Shown here: one piece after another, positions 1 through 13,079 of the stretch
How the letters are laid out: every line of letters starts with the position of its first letter
Position numbering within the stretch: the stretch's first letter is position 1
NCBI RefSeq assembly: GCF_011745365.1
Contig: NW_024468917.1
Location: 372,001 to 436,000 of the forward strand
Direction: 5' to 3'
Source: Cryphonectria parasitica EP155
Taxonomy: Eukaryota; Ascomycota; Sordariomycetes; Diaporthales; Cryphonectriaceae
Length of the DNA: 64,000 bases
Program-made: the position numbers and the translations under genes
The notes under the pieces: model-generated
The model's input: the letters and a program-made list of their open reading frames with translations, nothing else
The model's database searches: none
What the model was told of the DNA's origin: nothing

Positions 1-3000
1 GGATGCTCCCTTCCGGAAGCCATCCGGTGAAGGTCTACCACTCAAGTTCAGGTCTCCGCTCGAATCTACGAGAACATCTAGGGATACCTTGAGTCAGGTA
101 AACTGAGAGCCTGAATGAATTTACGCTAGGCACAAGGGTCCTAGTTTCTCCAAGGGGACGGAGACATATCGAGAACAAATAATAACACGATGGCTTTTCG
201 TCTGTGCTCAGGAGCCCCGACGGCGTCAAAAGCCTCTATGGAGATAGGAGACGCCCACTAACTAGAACGAGCCAGTGTTGGCGCCACGGGAGAAAGTCTC
301 GCACAAATTAGCGTTTCGCTGGCCACTCATAATAAGAATATAAACAGAATTGGAAGGGGCGAGGGACGGGGGATGATGCGAAAGTGTCGATCACCCACAA
401 CATACCCACATCTCACGAAATGCAACTCCCCGCATCTTTCGAATGCACAAGCTCTGCATAAGTGGAGCCAGTTCAACCTTTAGAAGTCGTGTGTGCGGCG
501 GATCCAACCGAGCTGCAGTGTTCGTTGAATGTATGGACATGCATACATGGCAAAATCATGAGGGAAAAGGGGGGGGGGGAGGGACGATCGACTCACGCCG
601 GGTGCCTCGAGGTAGGCCGGTCGTTGGAGAGGTCTGAAAGGCGTGCTGTCGACATTCGACCCTTGTCCAATATCGCAGGCTTGCACGGCACTTGTTCACG
701 GGTTCAACGACACAAAGCCTGGTCAGCCACGTCGGGACATGCCATGTCTCAGCTATGGCCCGACCCATCCATGTTGAGAACGAGAAGTGTTATGTTCCAG
801 CCGTTGTAATAGTACTACTAGGTTGTGTTCCGTTGAGCTTCTACCAATTCAGGTACCTAATGCCGAGGCTCCCCTTCTTTCAGATCGCTCGGTGTTGTGA
901 TTGGACATGTGTGCAGTCTCAGCACCTCTTGGAAGCAGTCATTAGCAGACTGGGCTGTCGAGCTTCGTTCGTGAAAGAGCTGTGGATAAAGACTTGGCGA
1001 GTTGTACTACTTCCATGACCAAAGATAGTTACTGTCTCCTTCCAATAGTCCACGTCCAGGGATTCTCCAACCAGAAGGAGGTACGTGATTTTCTAGCTTT
1101 CCATGAAACTTGCCGTGTTCCCTGCTTGGGATGCTCGATTAGGGAGCGGCATCATATGTACACCTGACGTGTATAGCCAAACTCATGTCTTAGAATCCCA
1201 TTTTAGGCATCTCTTGGAGACAAAGCCTGCAGTTGGTTTATAGGTTTGTGCCACACAGAAGAAAGCCTCGACTTGCTACGCCCCCAAGACACACCGCTGG
1301 TCTTGCGCAACGGTTCCCTAGCACAGCGATCTGGAAGGAAAGACCGGGGGGTGGGGGGTGAATTCGCTGGTTACAGAAAAAGCTCCTTCCTCCCACCTTG
1401 AGAATGAAGCATATGCGCAAGTTGACTAAATGCTCCTTCCCTAAGTGGACCCTGAGGCTGCCTGCATCGCCCAAGGAAGTAGCGATGTCGTCGGATTTAA
1501 GTTTTTGTAAGGGGCGAACGCCCAGATGGCGCCCTTGTTAGTGGTGGTTGCTATACTGCGTAGGGATCTTAACAGCCCTAACCCTATACACCTTCCTAGG
1601 GAATGGGCCAACAAGTATAGCCAATGAATTCGCACTTTACACTCTCGTCAAGGTACACGAGCCCCTCTCTCGATTGTGAGACTTCTTCATCACTAACTAT
1701 GCAGGCATCGCGGCCTCCCCGCTGGTAACATGCGCTTCGTCCACGCGGCACGAACGAGCGTTCCGAGGTTGGGCAACAGAGTCACGTCCCCACACCCTCG
1801 GAAGCACTTCGAAGCTCGTGTGCGTCGAACCTCCCTGGGCATGTGTATCTCTCCCCCTCTCTCTGCATAGAGATACGAGCGCCAACCCTCAGACCGTATA
1901 ACCCGGCTCCTAGATCCACTTCGAGCCCCCTTTGAACAACATTTGGCCACCGTGCGTTAATTGTACCGCACCGCGAGGCGTCGGTGTCTTGGTCTTCATT
2001 TCCCTATCCTTGAGTGGGCCCGATATGTCAAAGACAAGCACATTGGTGGGCTAGTATTACGGGAGGTAGCCGCAGTGTTCTTGCGACCAGAACCATTGAT
2101 GCAGGTTTCTGCTGTTCGAGGACAGAGGCGCCCTTCGGCAGATCTAAGGTGACACTCTCCGAGCAGCCTCGGGTTGGTCAGTGGCTGGGACGTTACATGT
2201 TCAGCCAAGGAAGATTCGAAAGGTGTCGCCACATTCTGGCCGACATTCGGCCTCAACCGCCGATTTTCTGCATCCATTTCCCCCGGCTCTTGTAGCCAGC
2301 CTGCTCTGGAGGACCTTGATCATACAGTAGCACGAAGACGATGAGGTCTTCGCTGCTGAAAGAGTGGAACCTGATTACAGGGACGTCTTGAGGGCGCCCA
2401 AGGCAAGTGGCCAGATGTTTCCACGGATGTGACAGGTCGGGATCTTGTAAGGTTGCCGACCATTTTCTCTATTTTCTATGGGAAATATGACCAGGTCTCG
2501 ACCTCAGATCCCCATATTCACAATCCCCACGAGATTTGAACATTCGCATCCCACCCCTCCCTTTTACGGCCTGCCTGGCTAGCAGAAGCCTATCGGAGCA
2601 CGGGCCCCTCTCTCTTTCGTGACCGGACAGGCCGAATTCATACGTGCTGACACGTTAGTAGACCACTTACTAGTCTGTTAGAGAGTGAGAGTCTGAGGGT
2701 TAATTGGCCACGGAGAACATCGTTCAAGAGCTATCCGCATCTCTCAACATTGGACACGAACAAGATATGACCTGGCAGCGCCCATCCTCGGTGGACAGGA
2801 CCCCTAGAGCCTTCGCCGCCTCTGCTGCCTCCGCCTCGGAACGCTGATTATCCGTGAGTATGCGTGGGGCCTGTGTGTTTACTATCCTGCACCGTACGTC
2901 ATTGGTCTCATGATTTAAGTCCTGCAGAATTCCGTATGATCCCAGTGGGATTGAACATATATTCAAAGCCAATGGTCCAATCTCATGGGCGGGCTATATC

Positions 3001-4680
3001 GGGGGACTTTTCTGCAGTGTTCCCTGTGAAGGTGGATATGCACCGTCTGGCGTCGAGATTTGCATGGACGGCGTGATCTGAGTGAGGGCCATCATTCTTC
3101 CTCGTCGTCCCACGGCTTCACGTCGTCTTACTGTGGCTGCATTACTATTTGCTGTTATCCAAAAGGGGGAAACGGGCCAAGTCGACTCATATTGCGATAC
3201 GGTAGATGCGCTATGGGCTTCTCAAATCGAGACGCGTGGATCGTGTCGTGGAAGTCAGAGTGTCGGAAGTATCCACGACGTGCGATTCAATTAATGAGCC
3301 AATTGCAGAAAACAGGATCGACAAGCCCTCAAGAAAGCAGTTTGCGTTCTTCCAACCTGGCTGTCTCTTCCCCTCCATCACACGATATCATTTTGGTGGA
3401 CGCATCCCCGTGGACTTCCCAGTCTCAACCCCGGGTCCTCTTCCTGTCGATCATTTCTGCCCGCGAGGCACAGACATGCCTGCTCTTAGCTTGCGGTACG
3501 GTACGGTACTGTTGCGCAAAGTTGCGACAACGGATCCCTGAGTATCGGGATGGCGAACCATGATTTAAATCCATGCACCTTGCAGAGTACGGCGGCACGG
3601 TTGAACCCTGATTGGTACTTTTCGCGATAGCACCTCTTGGTTATCCTCCCTGCATTACCCGTTTCGATGATTATTCGTGCTTCCATGTCGTACCTTTATT
3701 CTTTTCTTACACGCAAAGGGACTCTACCTATGTCAAAGACTTCTGCACATCAACTTTCCCTCAAACTCACATGTTCTTTACGCTCTGACGAACAAGGTAG
3801 TACAGCAGCACCACTTTCCTCGGCAGTGTTTCTTCCCTGGGATGAATTCATCATCTCGAAGTTGATGATTGCCCATGGATTCGATATATCTCTTCTTTCC
3901 AATAATCCCACCCCTCTCTTGATTTTCAAGGAATACAGCAGATGGCCTATTGCTCCTGGCTCACCCACGCTCCACTGTGTAATAGTTAGAGCTAAGTTCA
4001 AGGGCAACGCCTTCGCGCCATCGCCAAAAGCTATCGTATCCGTCTCTGTCAGTCAAATGCTGCTCTTGCTTGATTCAATCACCATAGGTCGTTGATTGAA
4101 TTTGCCCCTCTTTCGGATTTTCTCATGCCAATCCGGGAGTCTGGCCGAACGTTCAGCATCATCCCTGCGTACAGATCGTCCACAACAGAATGCGCCAACT
4201 GTCATCCGGGGTCTCCAGGTTTTCCAACGCAGGATACGATTTCTGAAAAAGCATACCCAGCATCCAGTCCCTATCCTGACCTGGTCGCAGATTAAAGCAT
4301 CAGATCAGCCTCACCTGCAGCTAGTCAGCACCATCTTTGGCACGTAGAGCGACGGCCAACGAGGTCTAAGGACAACCGTACCCTCTCCCGGTCGTATCTG
4401 ACCAAAACCTTACTTCCCGAGCCCTTGTTCAGACCCGGCTCTTCGGAGTTGATACCGCGCATGTCGATCCCCAAAGGTGTATGTCTTGGTTTCTACACAC
4501 CAACTCCAAGAGCGGCACACTCCCACACCTCTTAAGAGCCCTTGATCGCCATCACGGATCTTTCATCCTTTTCTTGCATCTATGCTCTTCTTCCCTGTGG
4601 ACAAAAGATCATTCTTGATCTCACAAAGTGGGATTTAGATTTCCACCTTTCTCTCTATCTATTCGCTAAGCCCTGAAGCA
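1..4680. other. Gene-poor stretch, left edge
   Basis: I see no supportable gene. Several open frames of 60-167 codons exist, the densest cluster at 3060-4100 on the plus strand, where two or three frames are open at once. None has a recognisable motif, biased third positions or convincing splice sites. An 11-base G run lies near 569-579. The last 100 bases are a pyrimidine-rich leader in front of the regulator at 4681. Confidence 0.6.
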
Positions 4681-6033
4681 ATGGCCGCTACCAGCAAGCC
4701 ACGCCAGCCCCGACTGCGTGCGTCTTGCGATGGGTGCTTCCTCGCAAAAGTCAAATGCTCCAAGGCACGGCCAATATGCTCTAGGTGCCTCACCTGCGGT
4801 ATAGATTGTCGTTACTCGCCATCTACTAGAGCAGGAAAGCCCAAGGCCTCGAATGCAGCAAAGAATCAGCGTCACCAGCCCCCCAATCTGAGCGGACCCT
4901 CACCGATCATGAATGAGGGCATGGTGTACACGGCCGATACGGGTATAGCTAGTACCTATCCAGTCGAGCCAGGCTGGACCACACCGCCCAGCAGTATTGA
5001 CGGAACTTTGGGCAGAAGCGAGTCGATATCCTCAGGGATGACCTTCATTGGCGTCGACAACAATCCATCAACGACCTTCGTGGACTCCGGAATTTCTGGA
5101 GGTATTTACAATTCGACGCTGTCATGGACCCCGCCGAACGACACCCCTCCTGACTTCACCGAATCATCATCAACGAGCACAGTACCAGCTGCCCACAGTC
5201 GGTCTCAGTCCTACCATATGAACAACAGCGTCATGGGCTGGAACGACACAAGTAGCCCGGATATGTTATCCTTCAACCAAGTGTCGACACCCCCTAGTAT
5301 AAACTATACTTGCTTTCCCAGTCCAACATCAACCCCAAATATCAGGTCCCTCCCAGCAAGGCCCGAATCGACTTCGACCAACTCGACTGTCGGGTCCTGC
5401 ACGTGCTTCACAGTCTGCTTGCAGTCTCTACAGGCCCTCCACAACGCTTCATCTCCCACGCCTCCTCAGTTTGACCTGGTTCTGTCGCTAAATCGAAAAG
5501 CAGTCGAGGGTTGTGCAGCCATGCTAGGTCAAGCTCCCCACCCCGATCCATCTGCTCATACCAATCGTGTTAGAAAGACTAACTGATCTGCAGCTTGTAC
5601 AAGATGCATGAGTCGTTCTGGTACACATACTGCAGCCATGCTGCTGGCAACACTCCTCGGCACCATCACAGTCTTTTACAAGGAGGCATCTCTCACGCAC
5701 TTCGACCAAGGAACCTCAGCAGACATAGTTGGCGCTGTCACCCCAGCAGCCTCAGATCCAACGACTATAACCAGGGCTGGTAGCATGCCAGGCCTAGGAG
5801 TGACTCTTGGTACCTACACTGTCAATGTCGAAGACAGCAGATGGCTGGAGCTCGAGATATTGGCGCGTGAGCTCAGGAAGCTGGAGGAGGTCTACGCGAG
5901 CTTCCGAGAGGTGTGCTCTGATCTCTCTGAAGACCCAGAGGTCAGCAAGGCCATGATTGGTTATCTTGGCCAGAGCCTTGGATCTACCATGCAGGTGGTC
6001 ACGCATCGGAAAGGAGATGTGGGATGTTTCTGA
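4681..6033 (+). CDS. AflR-like Zn(II)2Cys6 transcription factor
   Basis: Predicted nuclear DNA-binding regulator of 428 residues in two exons, 4681-5527 and 5594-6033; the 66-bp intron has a CTAAC branch site and a CTGCAG acceptor, and its GTCAAG donor is weak but restores the frame. A perfect Zn2Cys6 cluster (CX2CX6CX6CX2CX6C) sits at Cys16, 19, 26, 33, 36 and 43, followed by a basic linker and a Ser/Thr/Pro-rich middle. The C-terminal part has the cysteine-containing pattern of AflR-type regulators: a Cys-x-Cys-Phe start, a Phe-Asp stretch, then CAAMLACTRC across the exon junction and a hydrophobic helix. Members of this group often control secondary-metabolite clusters, but no backbone synthase is in the window, so the targets are unknown. 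The start is the first ATG and lies 15 codons before the first zinc ligand. Confidence 0.85.
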
Positions 6034-9000
6034 GAGCCAATGCGTCACTACCTACGCTATCCCACGGTGGTGTGAAGCGGGTTTCCGAGATGCACAACAC
6101 AGCTGCACACTGCAGTATTCGCCCTTCCTTAGTCTTGCATGCGCTCCTCTCACAGACCTTTTTTTTTCCTTTTGTCCCTCCTCCCCCCCCCCCCCTTTTC
6201 TCTCTCTCTCATTGCCAAGTCACGACAGCTCTATTCTGCCCAATGTCTATTCTTTTCTTGGTTTTTCTATCCGGTCCGATTTTCGATGCTTTCTTCCCTT
6301 GTTTATTTCTTTCTGTTGATCATTACGATTGAACGATGTTCGATGATAACATCCTTATATACGTAGCTAGTACACGGGACACTAGCCGATGAGCTCACGT
6401 TAAAGATAACAATCATATGAGCCCAAAAGGCCTGGCCCATCGACCAGACAAGGGCACGGGTCAAGCAGGGGAGAGTCATGGTGGACGAGTGTAATACTGC
6501 CACACGGGGACTTACATTGGCACAGGACCAAGGAGGCAAAGCTGGATTCATGGGTAGGATGAGGAATATAGACCACGTGTGAATTATGCGGCACACTGCG
6601 GCACACATCGAGAAATACACATGACACATGAAGCCCATCACGAGAACAAGGCATGAAGGATACTTGGGCTTGTATTTGCAGGAGGTAATGGAGCGCAACA
6701 ATTGGCCGCACTCTCGGGAGGAGAGATATGAGCATCAGTTTGCAGAGCATTCGCTGGTCTAGATCCGTTTTTCCTCCTCTCCTTCCTCTTCTCTCTATCT
6801 TTTCCCTTCTACTTAAGTAGACACGAATATGTCGTGGCGATACAGGGGACGGTTCCTCCAAGCTATCCGTCTTCCTTCACATTGCACAACACAAGCTTGA
6901 TATAATCGGCCTCCATTGCCGTGCTCGTAGTTGGAAGAGGTACTTTTGCGTATCACTACATCAAATAATATTTTAGGATAATCATCACTTCCGTGGTGTA
7001 TGTCGGCGACCTTGATTCAGGCTCGGGCTCCACTCTGCGGTGTCTATCTGCTGTGAAAGGCATCACAGCACTTCGGATGACCACGATGCAGCGTCACTGC
7101 AGGACTTTTGAGCGCCCGAGCCATTATCCCATACACTGATTGCCTTGTTTTAGACGATTTTATTCCCGCTGCGGCGGTAGGCGGATGATTCGGTTCTTTC
7201 GCATTGGCTTTCCAACAAGGTGCCGAAGATCCGGAGTAAGGGTCCGACTTACCTTGGCACTCGATTGTTCTTTCTCCCTTTGTTCCGCTTTGGAGAAGTT
7301 TGCCTCCGAATTGTATCATGGCGCCCTGGACCAAGTGGAGATGTCCGAGCGTTCAAGAGATGGTTGATTTGAGCCTGAAGGTATATCTTTGAGGCTAAAT
7401 ATTACTAAATCGGGAGACCAAGCTTCTCGGGCCGCGCTGAGATGCCTGTGAACTGATTGGTTGATCGCTGGACTCGGTCTTTGTGTGGACCTTATCTCTG
7501 GGTGGTAAAATAGGCTTTATGTTTCTTCCTCCGTATACGAGAGTCTGTCGGAGGATAAAGTTTGAAAAGACAGGTAGCCAGAGGAGATTAAGTTGATGGT
7601 GAAAGTCTATGTCCAGATGGGTGGGATTTCACTTCTACTGGGAGCAGATGACAGCAGGTAGTTGAGGCTGTGAATGACAAGAGATGCTCATAGTATTCGA
7701 CCCTGTGCTTTCGAGGTTAAATAATGGTCTCCAAGGACTCGGAGAACACATCGATACCCTGAAGTCGGGTTCAATCCAACCCCAACCCGCTAGCTCACAA
7801 CATAATGTCTCCGCGCTTCTGATAGTGCATAGATTCGTTATGGGGTTATCCCTAGCAATACTGGGACTACAGACCGAGCGCCACCTTATTCACCGAGGAA
7901 AACCGTTTGTTAACTTCATCCAATATGCCCGTTGAGGCCCTCCTCTGGACGGAAGAATGAGGACCTGGGGATTGATTCACTTGAGGGCGAGCCACCTCCG
8001 GGATACGAAGTCCAGCGACAAGGCTCTCCCATGCTCAGGCTGGTGAGCTGTTCCTGGCTAAACGGACCAATTCACACGCTCGTCATATCTTGGTAAGAGA
8101 TTGTACACTCTTCTCCTTGGCGTTCGTCCGTGTACGTTAACAGCCCTCCACCCCGACAACGCACACGCACACGCACATTCAGATCTACGATGCGCGCAGC
8201 CTAGCCCTTAATTGCTATCTGTCGGCGTTCTGATGCCGGTTGACGGTATGCCCTCGGTAGTAAGAGATCATAGAACATGCCAACGCCCTTGCGTTCCGAG
8301 ATGTCCCACTCCTCCTTCTTTCCTCCTATTGACTCTTAGCTAGTCGTTGTCTTTCTTGGCTCGGATGATATCTACCCAACCCCATCCACTTGCATAACGG
8401 TCTGCAGCTAAAGATGATCAACAGCCTGTGGAGGTTGGAGGTGTGAGTGGGAACAGATGGAGCAAGCGCAGGGTATTGATAGAATGACGTGCAGTACCTA
8501 CGTAGTAAAGTTCATGCAGGTATGTCTCTACCGTAACGTTGAGCATCGAACGAATATAAGGTGGGGCTTAAGATGTGCCGGCTCGCCCTTTCATAGGACC
8601 CGAGGCCGTAAGAGGCCATACCGATGCACCCAATGGCAGCACCGTACTTGATTCCCAGGAATTCAGAGCCCATGCCTCGTCAAATCAGCTTCATGAATTG
8701 GTCTTATTGATAGTAGAATGAGCTTGCGCTCCTCAGCTAGAAATTGTCCCTAGCATCTGCATTTATACAACTGACCGCAAGCCAAGAGAGTGCACAGCAA
8801 GCTACTGTATGATTAGCCATGAACATGTGACTTACTATGAGCAAGATGCAGTACTAATCATCGCCTGAAGAGAGGGACAGCACCTATCACATCCTCCTTA
8901 TAGATACAGTCCAGTCACGACACAGCTCTGCCGCTGCCGGCGTCCAAAAGTATCTTTGAACATGAGTTTTCCTCGTGATGATTAGCAGACTAGTGTTTCT

Positions 9001-9121
9001 TTACAACCAACGCTGGTTTCTATAAGATCCTGATACGCCCTTCCCTGCACCATGACCTTGAGGATTTACATGTTTAGATATCTGTGCTTTCCCTGTTGCA
9101 TGATCTACTGCAGCGCTAGTT
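6034..9121. other. Gene-poor stretch after the AflR-like gene
   Basis: The first 350 bases are a pyrimidine-rich 3' region with a C run (6183-6195) followed by CT repeats. The rest holds only short frames without motifs. A frame at about 7930-8095 reads like a protein fragment but has no start or partner exon. No gene is called. Confidence 0.5.
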
Positions 9122-9507
9122 GATTCTGCAGATAAAATCCACAGATAAATCCTCACGTCCTTCTCTAGCATCTCGTTTAGCTGCTGTTCTCACTTTCCTA
9201 GGGCTGATATCAGCTTCACAACCTCGGAGCGTTAAGTTCAACCATCGGTCCCGAAGACAGGACTTTTGTTCCCCTGGAACAGCGGACAGCTCCTGGACTG
9301 GTATCCTATACGAGCCTTTCCAGAGATGCCTGGGCAATTCTTGTCGGCAAGGTAAGGTTGAATGAGCCAATGATGCGTTGTTGTGTTCTCAGGCCCATAA
9401 CCATACATGACGCGCCAAGCTTCTCACAAGTTACGCTCGAAGAAAATCTCATTGGAAAAGACACGGCACTAGTCTTGCCCTTCTATCCTTCATGGGCATG
9501 CAGTTGA
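9122..9507 (+). pseudogene. Coding-like fragment, probably a gene relic
   Basis: From 9236 to 9351 one frame reads as normal protein (tryptophans, prolines, segments such as GQLLDWYPIRAF). A 41-base GTAAGG...CTCAG interval (9352-9392) then joins it in frame to a second segment ending TYPSWACS-like at a TGA (9505-9507); the last eight residues read LPFYPSWACS. Upstream in the same frame there is a TAA (9233-9235), consistent with a mutated CAA codon, and before it further coding-like residues. No ATG or credible first exon was found. The 41-base interval is short for a fungal intron, so it could be a frameshift rather than an intron. I do not recognise the family. It may be a 5'-truncated or mutated gene, or the tail of a real gene whose upstream exons I failed to find. 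Confidence 0.4.
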
Positions 9508-9772
9508 CTACTTGTGCTTGTCATCAGATAGGCTCTTGGATCCATGGATGTATAGATGAGAATGTGACGTCGTAGCAAACTGATCTCCACGCTCACTGGT
9601 TCTCGATACAAATTACCAGATTCTCAGATTTCTTATTGCTTGAAGTATTTCCTGAGCAGCTACTTGGCCCTTGCAAACCTAGGTCTGTCTCCACACAAAT
9701 GCATTCATTTGGTTCCATACTCGCAAAATATAGAAAGGGGAATAATCATGCAAAGGGAGGAACAGAGTTGTC

Positions 9773-9797
9773 TTTTTTTTTTTTTTTTTTTTTTTTT
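9773..9797. repeat. Poly-T tract (25 T)
   Basis: Twenty-five consecutive T on the plus strand, followed by AT-rich sequence, about 255 bases before the LanC-like start codon. It may be the footprint of a poly-A tail from a retrotransposed copy or a simple poly-dT promoter element; no target duplication is visible. Confidence 0.9.
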
Positions 9798-10051
9798 ATA
9801 ATAATGACATTCCTACTTGAGTTTATAAAAATATAATACATACAGAGACTTTGGCAAACGATATTGGAAACCCCCAGTAGCCATCACAATGTCTGGAACC
9901 CTAACCCCAGTATTGAACAATACAAAGGCAAGTGCAACGTCATCCGTGCGGGGTGAGGGTCTCACCTGCCGTTTCCTTTGGACACAAGGCATGATTGGCA
10001 AGTATAGCATTACAGACAACTTAATCGCCTCTAGACTCACGGCTTGGTAAG

Positions 10052-11233
10052 ATGGAGGCACGATTCATACCCAACGACTTCCCGTCACTGTTCGCACTTG
10101 ACGATCCAGAGCAGCTCCTGAAGCAAGCTCTTCAAGACATCATCACCGATCTGCCGCCAAGAGAGGACTACTTCGGGGTCAAGGTCTCCGGTTTCTGGTC
10201 AGGTCCTACGGGGCTCGCGTATCTCTTCCTGCAAGCTTCAGTGCGGCAACCTGATCTCAAAATCGATGGCAACGACTGCTTATCCTGGGCAAAGAGGTAC
10301 CTAGAGGGCACAAGAGGCGAACTGGAACTTACTGCGGACCGTTGCGGGATTGGCAGCGAGAAGCTTGCATACGAGGCCGTCCGAGCTTGCGTCAGCAAGG
10401 ACCTGGACCAAGTCAAGGTGTTCACGTCCAGCATTCCGGAGATCGTGGCGGGGAAGGAGTACCCGAACGAGATCCTACACGGCCGGGCGGGGACCTTGTA
10501 CCTGCTGAGGCTGCTCCGGCATTGGGTGCCCGGAAGCGCCGAGCTGGTCGAGGAGTCGATCCAGGCCGTGTCAGAGGCAATTCTTAGCGACGGGCCAGAA
10601 TGGACGTGGCATGGCAAGCCTTATCTGGGGGCTGTCCACGGGGATATCAGTATTGTCACACAGCTCGTTCTGACGACGCCATCGCTTGCTGGGCGAGTAG
10701 AGGAGAAGCTGGTCGGGCTACTTGACCTGCAGGTTCCCAGTGGGAACTGGCCTATCTTGGCCGGGAGACTAGACCATCTGCTCGTCCAGTTTTGCCACGG
10801 TGCGCCGGGTTTTGTGCATTCGTTGTTGGCACTCAGACCACACTTTCCAGGTCTTCGTGCAAAGATAGATATGGCCATAGAGAAGGGTCAGCAGTGTGTC
10901 TGGGAGGAGGGACTCCTTGTCAAGCAGCCCTCGATATGCCATGGGATATTTGGTAATGCTCTGTAAGTGACAACACCATCTTCGAGGACCTTGGATCATT
11001 CCTTCTCACGTAAGGACAGTGCCTTGCCTCGTGGTCCTAAGAGGGACCATTTTCTAGCCGTCGCGACACCTACAAAGATGTCAGAGCTCAAGCAGAAGGA
11101 AAAACGGCTTTTTGAGCCTGCGGACTATGGCACGAAATACGCGATTCTAACTGGATACCTTCCTGGTGCCTCGTGGGCCTGGCTAGTCTCCTCAGACGAG
11201 TCCCCAGGACTGATATACTACACGGATGTCTGA
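10052..11233 (+). CDS. LanC-like (lanthionine synthetase C-like) protein
   Basis: Two exons, 10052-10962 and 11020-11233, give 374 residues; the 57-bp intron has a consensus GTAAGT donor and ACAG acceptor. The fold family is the LanC alpha-toroid: repeated Gly-rich helix caps occur at GPTGLAY (51-57), HGRAGTLY (143-150), AVHGDIS (194-200), FCHGAPGF (247-254) and ICHGIFGNA (295-303). The zinc ligands expected from LanC proteins are Cys248, Cys296 and His297, all present. The C-terminal exon begins ALPRGPKRDHFLA, which continues the family pattern. Bacterial LanC makes lanthionine; animal LANCL proteins act with glutathione, and the fungal role is unclear. No LanB/LanM dehydratase or obvious precursor peptide is nearby. 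It runs the same way as the AflR-like gene 4 kb upstream. The start is the only ATG before the conserved region. Confidence 0.88.
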
Positions 11234-13079
11234 TGACACCGGGCGCATGCTCCTTCACTGACTAATAACACCGCATTATGGTTGTGACCCGATGTAAGCT
11301 CGCATAGCACGCCACATACATGACTGCACACCTGATCACGCTGGTAACGACAATATGACTTAAATTCGAGCTAAAGGTTCAATACTTGTCTTGCATATAG
11401 ACAAGACGGCGAGCGACGTCTGGAACTCCTGCGGTCACCCGGTAAACATGCCATTCTGAGCTTCTCACAACCTCACGTCGCACTTCGGCCCGATGCTGTG
11501 CGCAAAGTAACCATCCAACGGACCACTAAAATGTTGTTAGACAACTAGGTTGGATGAGAGGAAGACTCTGGTGTGTATCTCATCTAAATGGCTTGCACAT
11601 GAGGATACGGCATTGCAGAGGTGCAGGTATTTGCCTACAATTCTTTCCTACGCGATGGAAGTCTTCTTGAGGTAACTCTTGCTACACACAACCCCCTACT
11701 CAAGATACGTATCTCACAAAGTGGAGCTACTATGGAGGAGGGTTGCGGGTTGCATCACGCTTCTCATTGCCGACATGCTGACCACCATACGGAAATATAG
11801 GGGAGAAGGATGCGAGCAAGGTGTTGATTTATATTTGGACAACGGGCCAAATGCAACGCCGTCCGTGGGTTTCTAATCTATTAACCCTAGTCTCGTCCGA
11901 CGAAGGGTACCAGACAACGAATCTTTGTTCTTGGTTTGGACTGTGCTACCTGCTAGGGGCATAAATCTTACCCACTGGGTATACATGCACCCTACTTTGT
12001 CCATGGTCAAGACCTCCGCGTTCCTGAGGCCTTGATCCTACCAGTGCGAAGATGCAAGCTTGTGAAGATTTGATAGGTACATTTGCGAGCATCTGACAAG
12101 AGAAACGGTGATATCAATCGTTTGTCATGCAGAGGCCAATTTACCGTTTAGGCCCTGGACGATGAAAAGTATGTCAGAGCTGGTCCGAATCCTCTATGGC
12201 CAGGGCTCCGGTAATTTCCTATGCCCGCAAAACTCAACTGCAGGCAGGGTCGGCCATGATGAACTCCACATGAGTGACTTGAATGTATCAGTATCTACTA
12301 ATCAATTAGCTCGCAGCCATGATCGAGGGTTGTCTTCACACCCATCTCTCCTTTGTCGACAGTCCCCACGTGGGAAACCGGTCACATCTACGCCGGGTAA
12401 GTAATTCCACCGAGGCAGTGAGACATTCGAAAACCTTCTTACTGTACAAATGATTTTGCACAACGTTCCATCCCGTGATCATGCTGTGCGATGTAGCATT
12501 GTACATCCTGGAGAGGCCAACACGTTTTTTGTGAATGTTTCTGTTAATTAGCTTGGAGTGAGACTAGGAAAGATGGTATCGCCGTGTCCATGGTGGATTA
12601 ACTTATCGGAATGAGCTTGCATGTCGTGTCATATTCCCCGTGGTGACTATCATAGAAGCTACCAATAGCGGGAATCTGAGAATATGAGGTCACCAGGCCT
12701 TTTCTTAGATACTACTGAGACAACGCCATTGTCTTCGGAAAATCTTATGGTTCAAGGAGCATGAAATCAGTACGAGAAACCATGCAACTTTGGAAAATAT
12801 CTGAATGGTCATGAAGAGAATTCGGAAATCAATGGATATCTACTAACTTAACGCGAATTAGATCAGACTGACGTTATGTGGATGTAATTCAATCAACCCA
12901 AATCCGAATGACGTTCATTTGAACATCTCCCTAGATAATTGTCCCTTGCAAAGACGCGTCTGTAACATCCACAGCTGAGAATCCTGTATCTACCCGTACT
13001 GCGACGATACAGTTCGTATGAGATAGACATGTTCCGCTTTTTTACAAGTAAATGACCTATTCACGAACACCATAATTCC
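11234..13079. other. Intergenic stretch between two convergent genes
   Basis: This holds the 3' sides of the LanC-like gene and of the short-chain dehydrogenase. The longest plus frame (12108-12404, 98 codons) shows no motif. The part after about 12,420 is AT-richer than the flanking genes. I see no gene here. Confidence 0.6.

Noticed and set aside
3060..4095. Overlapping plus frames of 111-167 codons
   Set aside because: Two or three frames are open at once and none shows third-position bias or a domain; kept only as part of the gene-poor stretch.
7338..7430. tRNA-like D-arm segment (ATGTCCGAGCG)
   Set aside because: It resembles the start of a Ser/Leu tRNA, but no matching T-arm, anticodon stem or acceptor pairing follows.
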